Positions 29,729-39,979 of a DNA stretch of 64,000 nucleotides are shown piece after piece (position 1 is the stretch's first letter; each line of letters starts with the position of its first letter). The stretch lies in the NCBI RefSeq assembly GCF_021088345.1, contig NZ_CP088156.1:5456001-5520000 (forward strand), written 5' to 3'. The position numbers were made by a program, and so were the translations under genes. The stretch comes from Bradyrhizobium ontarionense. Lineage in GTDB: Bacteria > Pseudomonadota > Alphaproteobacteria > Rhizobiales > Xanthobacteraceae. The notes under the pieces are model-generated. The model was not told the DNA's origin. It saw nothing but the letters and a program-made list of their open reading frames with translations, and did not search any database.

Positions 29729-30007
29729 TCAAATCACCTGCCGGGTCTTGCCACCGACATTCGCGACCGGCTGCAGCCGCGCCGCATAGGCTGACTGGGC
29801 AACGGCGGGCGCGGCACGCCTGATGGTGCGGGTCTGCGGCAGCTGGGCCGCGGTCGCGATCAGATGCGTGACGAAGCTGGCGTCGGGACGGGCCGCGCGA
29901 GCGAGCGGCGCGCGGCGGTCATAGCTCCCGCCGGTGTGTACCAGCACAACGGAACGGGAGGTCTCATCCGACTTGCGCGAGCCGTCGTCCTGATCGATCG
30001 TTAACAT
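29729..30007 (-). CDS. Small conserved hypothetical protein
   Basis: A protein of 92 residues, MLTIDQDDGSRKSDETS..., ending in a segment with FVTHLIATAAQLPQTRTIRRAAPAVAQSAYA. The HLIATAxxxPQTRxxRRAxP pattern is one I know from small rhizobial proteins of unknown function. No membrane segment or Cys motif is present. It is convergent with the membrane protein gene, 28 bases away. Confidence 0.65.
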   Translation of the reverse strand: MLTIDQDDGSRKSDETSRSVVLVHTGGSYDRRAPLARAARPDASFVTHLIATAAQLPQTRTIRRAAPAVAQSAYAARLQPVANVGGKTRQVI

Positions 30008-30226
30008 CGTCCCACCACACCCGGCGCGATTGTCACGTTATGGGACGCCCGGGCCTTTCGCAATTCGATCTCGCAAGGAAGATGCCGCCCGCGCGCGACT
30101 GTTCCTCCCTGGTCGAAACATGGTTGACGCGGCTCCGACGCTCGCCCGTCGCATCGGCATGCTCTCCGTTAACCAGAGATGCGTAGTCTGATTCGCGAAG
30201 TTCGCGGCCGCCGCTCGCGCGGGTAG

Positions 30227-31981
30227 GTGTCGGCCGTACCCAAATCGACGCCGGGTCGCACCGGCTTGTCCCGAAACGAGGCGATCTTGACATCCGATTT
30301 GCCGCAGACCTCGATGATCCTGGCGTCGCTGGGCCAAGCCGCCTTCGTATGGGATATCGCGAGCGACGTCATCGTCTGGAGCGATCACGTGGGCGCGGTG
30401 TTTCCGGACGTTCCGCTGCCGCAGCTCTGCAACGGGACGGAATTCGGCAAGCTGATCGAACCGGACCGCAAGGTCCGCTCCGAGGTGATGTGGCAGGCCG
30501 CGCCGCTGCACGGGGATGGTGGTACGCCCTACCGCATCGAATATGGCGTGCGGACCCACGCCGGTGCGCCGCTGATCTGGGTCGAGGAGACCGGATGCTG
30601 GTTCGCCGGTCCGGACGGGCGCCCGTCGCGTGCTCAAGGCATCCTGCGGATCAACAATGAGCGCCACGCCCGCGACGAGCAGCTGCTCGAGCTGTCGCGC
30701 CACGATCCGCTGACCGGCGAATTGAACCGCACGCATCTGCTGGCGACGCTCGCGGAGGTGATCGAGGAGTCGCAGCGCTTCCGCTTCTCCTGCGCCTTCA
30801 TGCTGATCGGCATCGACCATCTCGCGCGTATCAACGACGCGTTCGGCTTCGACGTCGCCGATGGTGTCGTCCTGGAGATCGCGCAGCGTATCCGCGCCCG
30901 GCTGCGCGGCGCCGACACCCTCGGCCGGTTCTCGGGCAACAAGTTCGGGCTGATCCTGAAGAGCTGCACGATGGACGACATGACGGTCGCCGCGGAGCGT
31001 TTCCTCGCCGCCGTCCGCGACGATGTGGTGCCGACGAAGTCCGGCCCGGTCGCTGTCACCGCGACGATCGGCGCGGTCAGTATCCCGCGCCATGCGCGGT
31101 CGGTCGAGGAGGCGATCAATCGCGCCCACGAAACGCTGGAGGCCGCCAAGCGGCGCCGTATCGGATCGTTCTCGACGTGGCGGCCGAACGTCGAGCGTGA
31201 TGCGCAGCGCAAGGTCAACATCCGGGTCACCGACGAGATCGTCACCGCGCTCAACGAGCGGCGCATCGTTACGGCGTTCGAGCCGGTCGTCCATGCGCAG
31301 ACGCGTGAGCCTGCCTTCTATGAATGCCTGGTGCGGATGCAGCAGGACGACGGTCGCGCCATCCTGGCGCCGGACATCGTGCCGGTCGCCGAGCGTCTGG
31401 GTCTGATCCGTCTGGTCGATCACCGCATTCTTGAGCTCGTCGTCGCCGAACTCGCGAGCGCGCCGGGAGTGACCCTAAGCCTCAACATCTCCCCGGAGAC
31501 CACGATGGATCCGGATTGGTGGGCTTCGATCGAGTCCATGATGCGCGCGCATTCCGGCGTCGCCGAACGTCTGATCGTCGAGATCACCGAGACGGTGGAG
31601 ATCCAGGACATCGATGATCTCCGCGGCTTCGTGACGCGGCTGAAGGATCTGGGCAGCCGGATCGCGATCGACGATTTCGGCGCCGGGCACACCTCGTTCC
31701 GCAACCTGCGCAAGCTCGGCGTCGATATCGTCAAGATCGACGGCGCTTTCGTCCAGAAGCTCGCGCGTTCGGCGGACGATCGCGCCTTTGTGCAGACCCT
31801 GGTCGAGCTGGCGCGGCGGCTGCAGATCAAGACGGTCGCGGAGTGGGTCCAGGACGAGGAATCCGTCGCGCTGCTGCGCGACTGGGGGTGCGATTACATC
31901 CAGGGACGGCTGATCGGCCTGGCTTCGATCGATCGGCCGTGGGCCGAAATCGGCGAGACCGCATTGCCGGCGGCGGGCTGA
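30227..31981 (+). CDS. PAS-GGDEF-EAL domain protein with degenerate GGDEF
   Basis: Up to 584 residues. A PAS-like region (about 30-145, GQAAFVWDIASDVIVWSDHVG) leads into a GGDEF domain whose signature reads SGNKF instead of GGDEF, so cyclase activity is doubtful. The EAL domain (about 335-570) has ECL in place of EAL but keeps the Glu, LNIS, EITETVEI, IDDFGAGHTS, VKIDG and YIQG motifs, so c-di-GMP hydrolysis is possible. The start is uncertain: GTG at 30227 lacks a good ribosome site, while TTG at 30287 has GAGGCGA before it. No membrane segment is seen, so it is probably cytoplasmic. Confidence 0.88.
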   Translation: MSAVPKSTPGRTGLSRNEAILTSDLPQTSMILASLGQAAFVWDIASDVIVWSDHVGAVFPDVPLPQLCNGTEFGKLIEPDRKVRSEVMWQAAPLHGDGGTPYRIEYGVRTHAGAPLIWVEETGCWFAGPDGRPSRAQGILRINNERHARDEQLLELSRHDPLTGELNRTHLLATLAEVIEESQRFRFSCAFMLIGIDHLARINDAFGFDVADGVVLEIAQRIRARLRGADTLGRFSGNKFGLILKSCTMDDMTVAAERFLAAVRDDVVPTKSGPVAVTATIGAVSIPRHARSVEEAINRAHETLEAAKRRRIGSFSTWRPNVERDAQRKVNIRVTDEIVTALNERRIVTAFEPVVHAQTREPAFYECLVRMQQDDGRAILAPDIVPVAERLGLIRLVDHRILELVVAELASAPGVTLSLNISPETTMDPDWWASIESMMRAHSGVAERLIVEITETVEIQDIDDLRGFVTRLKDLGSRIAIDDFGAGHTSFRNLRKLGVDIVKIDGAFVQKLARSADDRAFVQTLVELARRLQIKTVAEWVQDEESVALLRDWGCDYIQGRLIGLASIDRPWAEIGETALPAAG

Positions 31982-32052
31982 TCGCCCGCCAGCTTAGAAC
32001 GGCAAAGCGCGACGGCTCGTGCGCTGCACAAGCGCCCCGCGCTGCGCGGGTC

Positions 32053-32637
32053 TCAGCCTTGCTCGTCCTTCTTGGGCTCGGACATGCGGTCGAGCCGCTC
32101 CTGCATGTCCTTCATCTGACGGCGCAGGTCGTCGATGTTGTCGTCCGGTACGGCCGGCTCCGGCGCCTTGTCGTCGGGGCGCGTCGGCGAGAACGGCTTG
32201 AACATCGAGAAGGTCTGCTGGAACAGCTCCATGTTGCGGCGCACGTGCTCTTCGAGCGGCGCGAACGGCGTCCCGCTGAAGGTGTCGGTCATCTGCTTGC
32301 GGAACTTTTCCTGCTCCCGGGTCAGCGTGTCGATCGACTGCTCCAGGTATTTCGGAACCACCATTTGCATGCTGTCGCCATAGAAGCGGATCAGCTGGCG
32401 GAGGAAGGTGGTGGGCAGCAGGTTCTGGCCGGCCTTGTTCTCCTGCTCGAAGATGATCTGCGCCAGCACGGATCGAGTGATGTCGTCGCCAGTCTTGGCG
32501 TCGTAAACCAGGAAATCCTCGCCGTTCTTAACCATCGAGGCCAAGTCTTCGAGGGTCACGTATGTACTCGTCCCGGTATTGTAGAGCCGCCGGTTCGCGT
32601 ATTTCTTGATTGTCGTGGGTTGGTCAGATTTCGCCAT
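32053..32637 (-). CDS. phaR: Polyhydroxyalkanoate synthesis repressor PhaR
   Basis: A protein of 194 residues. The N-terminal DNA-binding domain (IKKYANRRLYNTGTSTYVTLEDLASMVKNGEDFLVYDAKTGDDITRSVLAQIIFEQE) and the following PHB-accumulation domain (FLRQLIRFYGDSMQMVVPKYLEQS) are textbook PhaR. The C-terminal part is charged with a predicted coiled coil (DDLRRQMKDMQERLDRM). PhaR binds PHB granules and DNA and represses phasin and other PHB genes until polymer accumulates. It is divergent from phaA across a 384-base gap. Confidence 0.96.
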   Translation of the reverse strand: MAKSDQPTTIKKYANRRLYNTGTSTYVTLEDLASMVKNGEDFLVYDAKTGDDITRSVLAQIIFEQENKAGQNLLPTTFLRQLIRFYGDSMQMVVPKYLEQSIDTLTREQEKFRKQMTDTFSGTPFAPLEEHVRRNMELFQQTFSMFKPFSPTRPDDKAPEPAVPDDNIDDLRRQMKDMQERLDRMSEPKKDEQG

Positions 32638-32823
32638 GGAGCTCACACATGCAAACCGAGAACAGGGAACCCAACGGCGTTGCCGCGGGGCGAAGACCTA
32701 CGCAATGCAATAACGTAATCACTTTCGAGCGAGTTCGGCTACGGTTTTGTGCGGAACGGTTAATCCGGCAGCAGAAATCTTGCTCATGAAACGGCCAAGC
32801 GCCTCATTTTGAATGCGCTGCAG

Positions 32824-32835
32824 CAGCAATTGCTG
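32824..32835. promoter_or_regulatory. Candidate operator palindrome in the phaR-phaA gap
   Basis: CAGCAATTGCTG is a perfect 12-base palindrome rich in TGC/GCA, which is the kind of sequence reported for PhaR sites in other alphaproteobacteria. TTGACA follows at 32846-32851, in the phaA direction, with no strong -10 box at the usual spacing. The gap 32638-33021 is clearly less GC-rich than the genes around it and holds no gene I can support. Confidence 0.4.
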
Positions 32836-32934
32836 ATGCCGCCAATTGACATGTCGCAACGACGTTAACAGGATGACGGGCGAAGGTTGCGCACTCGCCA
32901 ATCCGGGGCTTGCGGACGGCCGGCACAACCGTGA

Positions 32935-34200
<1,266 letters not shown>

Positions 34201-34264
34201 AAACTCGGCAGTGATTGCGAACCGTTCAGCCTTCGCAATCGTATCGGCCTCAACTAAAGATCAA

Positions 34265-34291
34265 CGCCCGGCGATTTCGCCGGGCGTTTTG
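34265..34291 (+). terminator. Rho-independent terminator after phaA
   Basis: CGCCCGGCG-ATTT-CGCCGGGCG is a perfect 9-bp stem with a 4-base loop, followed by TTTTG. It lies between phaA and phaB, so phaB probably has its own promoter in 34292-34469. Confidence 0.85.
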
Positions 34292-34469
34292 TTCTTGATG
34301 TCCGTCAAACACGTCGCATAATCGACCACTAAAAAAATGGAGTTGAACGAACATGGACGTCTCGGCGGCAAGGTGATTGTCGTGCGGACGACCATGATCC
34401 AATAACAACGGAATGCACGGCAGCATCCAGAGGTTGTCGTGCGATCAGTCATCGAGGGAAGGATTCGAC

Positions 34470-35195
34470 ATGGCACGTGTGGCGTTGGTGACGGGGGGAA
34501 CGCGCGGTATCGGAGCGGCGATCAGCAAGGCGCTGAAGGCCGCGGGATACAAGGTCGCAGCGAATTACGGCGGCAACGATGCCGCTGCGGAGAAGTTCAA
34601 GGGCGAGACCGACATCCCCGTCTACAAATGGGACGTCAGCTCGTTCGAGGCCTGCGCGGAGGGGATCAAGAAGGTCGAAGCCGATCTCGGCCCGGTCGAC
34701 GTGCTGGTCAACAACGCGGGCATCACCCGCGACACCGCGTTCCACAAGATGTCGCTCGAACAATGGAGCGCCGTCATCAACACCAATCTCGGCTCGCTGT
34801 TCAACATGACGCGTCCAGTCATCGAGGGCATGCGCGCGCGCAAGTTCGGTCGCATCGTCAACATCTCCTCGATCAACGGGCAGAAGGGCCAGTTCGGTCA
34901 GGTCAACTACTCCGCCGCGAAGGCGGGCGACATTGGCTTCACCAAGGCGTTGGCGCTCGAGACTGCCAAGGCCGGCATCACCGTCAACGTGATCTGCCCC
35001 GGCTACATCAACACGGAAATGGTGCAGGCCGTACCGAAGGACGTCCTCGAGAAGTCCATCCTCCCGCTGATTCCGGTCGGCCGCCTCGGCGAGCCGGAAG
35101 AGATCGCGCGCGCCGTCGTGTTCCTCGCGGCCGACGAGGCCGGCGCGATCACCGGCTCGACCCTCTCGGTCAACGGCGGTCAGTACATGGTGTGA
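34470..35195 (+). CDS. phaB: Acetoacetyl-CoA reductase PhaB
   Basis: A short-chain dehydrogenase of 241 residues. The NADPH site is TGGTRGIG (about 8-15), followed by VNNAGITRD. The catalytic Ser lies in NISSINGQKGQFGQ (about 134) and the YxxxK pair in NYSAAKAGD (about 148-152). GQKGQFGQTNYSAAKAG-like sequence is typical of PhaB. It reduces acetoacetyl-CoA to (R)-3-hydroxybutyryl-CoA, the monomer for PHB. The start at 34470 follows GAGGGAAGGA. The PHB synthase phaC is not in the window. Confidence 0.96.
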   Translation: MARVALVTGGTRGIGAAISKALKAAGYKVAANYGGNDAAAEKFKGETDIPVYKWDVSSFEACAEGIKKVEADLGPVDVLVNNAGITRDTAFHKMSLEQWSAVINTNLGSLFNMTRPVIEGMRARKFGRIVNISSINGQKGQFGQVNYSAAKAGDIGFTKALALETAKAGITVNVICPGYINTEMVQAVPKDVLEKSILPLIPVGRLGEPEEIARAVVFLAADEAGAITGSTLSVNGGQYMV

Positions 35196-35244
35196 TCCAC
35201 CCCGGCGGCGTTGCCTCCGGACGCCATCTCCGGCAAAAGACACG

Positions 35245-35316
35245 TGATGCCCGCGCTCGTCGCGGGCATCCACGTCTTTGAGGCTGCTCGACACGAGCAC
35301 AGGCGTGGACGGCCGC
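35245..35316. repeat. Partial family F palindromic repeat
   Basis: TGCCCGCGCTCGTCGCGGGCATCCACGTC-type sequence followed by AGGCGTGGACGGCC resembles the hairpin at 18580-18663 but lacks the outer GTCAT/ATGAC ends. It fills most of the gap between phaB and the DMT permease gene. Confidence 0.45.
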
Positions 35317-35348
35317 CACGAAGCGGCTGTGACGGAGCCCACTGCCTG

Positions 35349-36221
35349 ATGTCCCAGCGCACCGCGACCCTGATCGGACTCACGGCGATCCTGATGTGGT
35401 CGCTGCTCGCCGTGATGACGGTCGCGACCGGCACCATCCCGGCCTTCCAGCTTGCGGCCATGACCTTTGCTATCGGTGGCGCGGTGGGTCTTCTGACCTG
35501 GATCGGCCGGCCAGAGGCGCTGAAAGCCCTACGGCAGCCGGCGCGGGCCTGGGCCGTCGGAGTCGGCGGTCTGTTCGGTTACCACGCGCTGTACTTCCTG
35601 GCGCTGCGCTTTGCGCCGCCTGCGGAAGCCGGACTGTTGAACTACCTCTGGCCGCTGCTCATCGTGCTGTTTTCTGCCTTCCTGCCCAATGAGCGGCTGG
35701 CGATCCATCACGTGGTCGGGGCCGCGCTCGGGCTTGCCGGCACCGTGCTGCTGTTTGTCGGCAACGGCGCAAGCTTCGACGCGAGCCAACTGCCGGGGCT
35801 CGCTGCAGCGTTCGTCGCGGCCTTCGTGTGGGCGATCTACTCGGTGCTGTCACGCCGCCTGAAAGCGGTGCCGACGGATGCGGTCGCCGGCTTCTGTCTC
35901 GCGACCTCGTTGCTCGCCAGCCTGGTCCACGCCGCAGTCGAGGTGACGGTGTGGCCGGACAGCACGACCCAATGGCTTGCCATCATCGGGCTGGGCATCG
36001 GTCCCGTCGGCGCCGCCTTCTATGCCTGGGATATCGGCATGAAGCGCGGCGACATTCGCGTGCTCGGGGCGGCGTCGTACGCGACGCCATTGCTGTCGAC
36101 GGCGTTCCTGATCCTCGCAGGCTTTGCCAGTCCGAGCGCCAACATCGCGCTCGCGGCGCTCCTGATCGCGGGCGGCGGCCTGGTCGCGGCCAAGGACATG
36201 TTTCGGCTGCGTCGCCGCTGA
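35349..36221 (+). CDS. EamA/DMT family permease
   Basis: A protein of 290 residues with ten membrane segments in two EamA repeats. AILMWSLLAVMTVATGTIPAFQLAAMTFAIGG and LRFAPPAEAGLLNYLWPLLIVLFSAFL are close to the YddG-like aromatic amino acid exporter group. I chose the ATG at 35349 because the membrane pattern starts there; the frame upstream is repeat DNA. The substrate is not certain. It has no close operon partner. Confidence 0.87.
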   Translation: MSQRTATLIGLTAILMWSLLAVMTVATGTIPAFQLAAMTFAIGGAVGLLTWIGRPEALKALRQPARAWAVGVGGLFGYHALYFLALRFAPPAEAGLLNYLWPLLIVLFSAFLPNERLAIHHVVGAALGLAGTVLLFVGNGASFDASQLPGLAAAFVAAFVWAIYSVLSRRLKAVPTDAVAGFCLATSLLASLVHAAVEVTVWPDSTTQWLAIIGLGIGPVGAAFYAWDIGMKRGDIRVLGAASYATPLLSTAFLILAGFASPSANIALAALLIAGGGLVAAKDMFRLRRR

Positions 36222-36426
36222 CTGCGCCTGCACCCGGCAAACTCCGCCCGGTACCAACCCTGGTTCCGGCGGTTATCCTTGATGCCGATTTAATCCGGAG
36301 CACGGAAGGCCCGCTTACCGGTAGTTTACAACCGCCGATCCGAATTCGGCGCTATCTGCACCTAACCCGGCCTTTACCCGTCGTGCGCGAGACTTTTCGC
36401 CGAATGGTAGTGACAACGGGGCGGCG

Positions 36427-38439
36427 ATGCCGGACGTGAGACGTTACATGGCCCGCGCGGGGGAGTTGTTTCGCGTTCCCGCTGACAGTCCCGAGCTGAC
36501 GCGCGCGCAGTTCCAGGCGTTCTCCAAACAGGTGCCGCTGCTTTATTTCATTCTCATCACCAACAGCCTGGCGCTCGCCTTCACGTTCCTGCCGCTGGCG
36601 CCGACTTGGCTGACGATTTCGGTGCCGGCGCTGCTGTCGACGATTACCGGCGTTCGCATGCTGTGGTGGTTACGACAGGGCGAGTCCGCCAACAGTGACG
36701 CCGAGGTGCTTCACAACCTGCGTGTCACGAATCGAATCGCCGGACCGATCGGAGCGCTGTTCGTCGTCTGGTCGTTCGCGCTGTTTCCCTATGGCGATCC
36801 GTTCGCCAAGGGGCAGGTCGCATTCTACATGGCGGTCACCGTCATCGGCATCATCTTCTGTCTGATGCATCTGCGCTCGGCCGCGCTGATCGTGACCCTG
36901 GTGGTCATCGTGCCCTATGTGATCTTCTTCCTGGCGACCGGTGTCCACGCCTTGCGGGCGATCGCGGTCAATCAGCTGCTGGTGTCCGGGGCCATGGTCA
37001 CGGTGCTGTTCATCTACTATCGCGATTTTGCCGCGCTGGTCGCCAGCCGGAAATCTCTGCTGGCCGAGCAGGCCGCGACCCAGGCGCTTTCGGATGAGAA
37101 CTTCCGGCTCGCCAATCTGGATTCGCTGACCGATCTTCCCAACCGGCGCCGCTTCTTCTCGGAGCTCACGCATGCGTTCACCGAGGCCGGGCGGGATGGG
37201 ACGAGGCTCGCCGTCGGCATCATCGATCTCGACGGCTTCAAGCCGATCAACGACACCTATGGGCACAGTGTTGGTGATCGCGTGCTGATCGAGGCGGCGC
37301 GCCGGATCAGGGAAGTCTGCGAGAGCGTTGGCGGCCAGGTGCATCTTGCGCGGCTCGGCGGCGACGAGTTCGGGCTGCTCGTCGTCGGCAACCCGTCAGA
37401 CGACGATCTTCTCGCGCTTGGGCGGCAGATTACCGAGCGCATCAAGCTCCCTTACGAACTCGACACCGCGCATACCGGTCTGTCGTGCTCGACGGGGTTC
37501 GCGCTCTACCCGCGCTCCGCCACTGCCGCGGAAGCGCTCTATGAATGCGCTGACTATGCGCTCTACCACGCCAAGCGCCGCGCGCGCGGTCAGGCCATCA
37601 TCTTCTCGAGCGAGCTCGAGGCGGAGATCCGCAGCCGAAGCGTGATCGAGCATCTGTTGCACGCGGCGGATTTCGAGTCCGAGATGGACTTGGTGTTCCA
37701 GCCGATCATGGACGCCGTGAATGCCCGCACCACCGGTTTCGAGGTGCTGGCACGCTGGCGCAGCCCCAAGCTGGGCCTGGTGTCGCCGGCCATCTTCATC
37801 CCGGCGGCCGAGCGCATCGGTGTCATCCGCAGCCTCACCCGCGTCTTGCTGGTCAAGGCGCTGGCGGTCTCGCGGACCTGGCCGGAGGACATCCGGATGT
37901 CGTTCAATCTATCCGCGCACGACATTTGCTCTCCCGACGGCATCCTGCCGCTGATCGCGGTCATCAACGCCAGCGGCGTGCCACCCCGCCGCATCGAATT
38001 CGAGATCACGGAAACCGCCGTGACGTTCGACTTCGTCCGCGCCGAGCAATCGATCGCCGCGCTGAAGGCGCTAGGTTGCGGCATCTCGCTGGACGATTTC
38101 GGCACCGGCTATTCGTCGCTCAGCCACGTCCATCGGTTGCCGCTCGACAAGCTCAAGGTCGACCGCAGCTTCGTGAGCGACGTCAACGCCAATCCGATCA
38201 GCCACAAGATCATCAAGTCGCTGACCGGCCTGTGCGCAGACATGGAGATCGCCTGTGTCGTCGAGGGTGTCGAGACCAAGGAGCAGCTCGACTGCCTGCG
38301 GCGTCTGGGCGCCGACTACATCCAGGGCTATTACTTCGCTCAGCCGATGCCTGCCGATGCGATAGCCGGATTCCTGGCCAAGGAACATCAGCGCTTCGCC
38401 GAAGCGTCCGGCGCCAAGGTGGCCGCCGCGAGCGCGTAG
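36427..38439 (+). CDS. Membrane-bound GGDEF-EAL protein (c-di-GMP cyclase/phosphodiesterase)
   Basis: A protein of 670 residues. Five to six membrane segments at about 38-200 form an N-terminal sensor of the kind seen in MHYT-free integral sensors. The GGDEF domain (about 230-395) has an intact LGGDEFGLLV motif and IIDLDGFKPINDTYGH. The EAL domain (about 410-655) has EVL for EAL, with LSAHD, EITETAVTF, LDDFGTGYSS, LKVDRSFV and VEGVET present. Both activities are possible. A signal sensed in the membrane probably controls c-di-GMP level. Start ATG at 36427. Confidence 0.92.
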   Translation: MPDVRRYMARAGELFRVPADSPELTRAQFQAFSKQVPLLYFILITNSLALAFTFLPLAPTWLTISVPALLSTITGVRMLWWLRQGESANSDAEVLHNLRVTNRIAGPIGALFVVWSFALFPYGDPFAKGQVAFYMAVTVIGIIFCLMHLRSAALIVTLVVIVPYVIFFLATGVHALRAIAVNQLLVSGAMVTVLFIYYRDFAALVASRKSLLAEQAATQALSDENFRLANLDSLTDLPNRRRFFSELTHAFTEAGRDGTRLAVGIIDLDGFKPINDTYGHSVGDRVLIEAARRIREVCESVGGQVHLARLGGDEFGLLVVGNPSDDDLLALGRQITERIKLPYELDTAHTGLSCSTGFALYPRSATAAEALYECADYALYHAKRRARGQAIIFSSELEAEIRSRSVIEHLLHAADFESEMDLVFQPIMDAVNARTTGFEVLARWRSPKLGLVSPAIFIPAAERIGVIRSLTRVLLVKALAVSRTWPEDIRMSFNLSAHDICSPDGILPLIAVINASGVPPRRIEFEITETAVTFDFVRAEQSIAALKALGCGISLDDFGTGYSSLSHVHRLPLDKLKVDRSFVSDVNANPISHKIIKSLTGLCADMEIACVVEGVETKEQLDCLRRLGADYIQGYYFAQPMPADAIAGFLAKEHQRFAEASGAKVAAASA

Positions 38440-38565
38440 GCCTATGGCGTGACGCGTTTCAGCTGTAGCGAGCGGTCCAGTCGCGATCTCGGTTCATCCA
38501 TTCCCGGTTGGGGGAATGTCGAGTTCGCCTGCGGCTGCCTATCAACCTAACGGTCGCGCATTGGT

Positions 38566-39000
38566 TCAAATCGGCGGCTCCCATCCGCGGGGCGCGAGCT
38601 CGAACCCCGCAAATGTGAACCCCGGTGCGACCGTGCAGCCGACCAGGGTCCAGTCGCCGGTGCTCTCGGCCGACTGCCAGGCATGCGCCGGCACGACTGC
38701 CTGCGGCTGCTGGCCCGACGCGAGGTCGATGCCCAGCATGGTCGTTTGCGCCGGCTGTTGCTCGCCTGCGATCCGCAAGGTCAGAGGCGCTCCGGCATGG
38801 AAGTGCCAGATCTCGACCGCGTCAACTTTGTGCCAGTGCGACCGCTCGCCGCGGGCGAGCAGGAAATAGATCAGCGTCGATGCGGCTCTTCCGTTCGCGT
38901 CGGTGGCCGGATCGCGAAACGTCTCGCGAAAATGTCCGCCCTCCGGGTGCGGCTGCAAACCGAGACGCGCGATGATGTCTGCGGCCGAGAGTGCGGTCAT
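38566..39000 (-). CDS. DUF985 cupin-like protein
   Basis: A protein of 144 residues. ADIIARLGLQPHPEGGHFRETF at the start, STLIYFLLARGERSHWHKVDAVEIWHFHAG in the middle and APGFTFAGFELAPRG at the end are the DUF985 (cupin_5) pattern. The His residues of the cupin barrel are present. Proteins of the family are small beta-barrels of uncertain function. Its stop is followed closely by no gene; gloB starts upstream on the same strand, and its stop codon is 14 bases before this start, so the two are likely cotranscribed. Confidence 0.88.
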   Translation of the reverse strand: MTALSAADIIARLGLQPHPEGGHFRETFRDPATDANGRAASTLIYFLLARGERSHWHKVDAVEIWHFHAGAPLTLRIAGEQQPAQTTMLGIDLASGQQPQAVVPAHAWQSAESTGDWTLVGCTVAPGFTFAGFELAPRGWEPPI

Positions 39001-39014
39001 CGTCGTTTTCAGCC

Positions 39015-39782
39015 TTACGATTTGTTCTTGCGCTCGCGCAATTCGCCGAACACCTGCTCGGCGCTGGCGCCCTTCATGCGCAGCCGGACCGCAACGGCAG
39101 GATCGTCGGCGCGCAGGAACACGTTGGCCTTCTTCTCATCGCCGAGCAGACAGGGGATGGTCGGCAGATTGGCGGCACGGAGCCGGGTCACCTCGTCGGC
39201 GCGCGCCTTGAGCGCTTCGTTGTCCGGATCGACGGTGAGGGCGAACTTGACGTTCGAAGCGGTATATTCGTGGCCGCAATAGAGCTGGAAATCGTCCGGC
39301 AGCGCCCGCAGCTTCAGAAGCGAATCCCACATCATTGGATAGGTGCCCTCGAATACGCGGCCGCAACCGATCGAGAACAGCGTATCGGCCGCGAACACGG
39401 CCTTGTCGGCATCGAGCACGTAAGAGACGTGGTCGAGCGTATGACCCGGAGTTTCGAGCACGCGCGCGAGCAGTTCGCCGATCTTGACCACGTCGCCATG
39501 CGCCACGCGCAGATCGACGTCGGCAATCGCTGACGTCCTGTCATGGGGCGCCACGACCCGGCAGCCATATCGTTCTTTCAGTTCGGCGACGCCGCCGACA
39601 TGGTCGTGATGATGATGCGTGATCAGGATGTCGGTCAGTCTCCAGCCCGCAGCCTCGAGCTGTCGGACGATCGGACCGGCTTCGGGTGCGTCGATGGAGG
39701 CGGTGGCGCCCGTCGCGGGGTCATGAACGAGATAACCGAAATTGTCGGACAGGCAGGTGAAGACGCGGATGTCGGCGGCCAT
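39015..39782 (-). CDS. gloB: Hydroxyacylglutathione hydrolase (glyoxalase II)
   Basis: A protein of 255 residues. The metallo-beta-lactamase motif THHHHDHVGG is at residues 55-64, GHTLDHVSY and FAADTLFSIGCGRVFEGT follow, and CGHEYTASNVKFAL is the glyoxalase II mark. It hydrolyses S-lactoylglutathione to lactate and glutathione, finishing methylglyoxal removal. GGAG lies five bases before the ATG at 39782. The methyltransferase gene is divergent at 39980 (197 bases). Confidence 0.94.
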   Translation of the reverse strand: MAADIRVFTCLSDNFGYLVHDPATGATASIDAPEAGPIVRQLEAAGWRLTDILITHHHHDHVGGVAELKERYGCRVVAPHDRTSAIADVDLRVAHGDVVKIGELLARVLETPGHTLDHVSYVLDADKAVFAADTLFSIGCGRVFEGTYPMMWDSLLKLRALPDDFQLYCGHEYTASNVKFALTVDPDNEALKARADEVTRLRAANLPTIPCLLGDEKKANVFLRADDPAVAVRLRMKGASAEQVFGELRERKNKS

Positions 39783-39979
39783 GATGTCTCCGTCGGCTGT
39801 ACCGGGCGAGGCACGATCGTGCGGTTCGCGATGTCGGAATGTCGTGAGAGACGGGAGCCTGGCGCGGCGCTGCGGGCGGTCTCCTGCATCTCCGGCGGCC
39901 AGAGATATGGCGTTAACGCTGCAGGCGCAACGCAATATTCGGCGCGCGGCAGCTCGCGCCCGCATGGTACATTGACGTC

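Noticed and set aside
32719..32928. 69-codon minus-strand frame in the phaR-phaA gap
   Set aside because: It contains the candidate operator palindrome, has no good ribosome site and lies in a low-GC control region. It could still be real if conserved in relatives.
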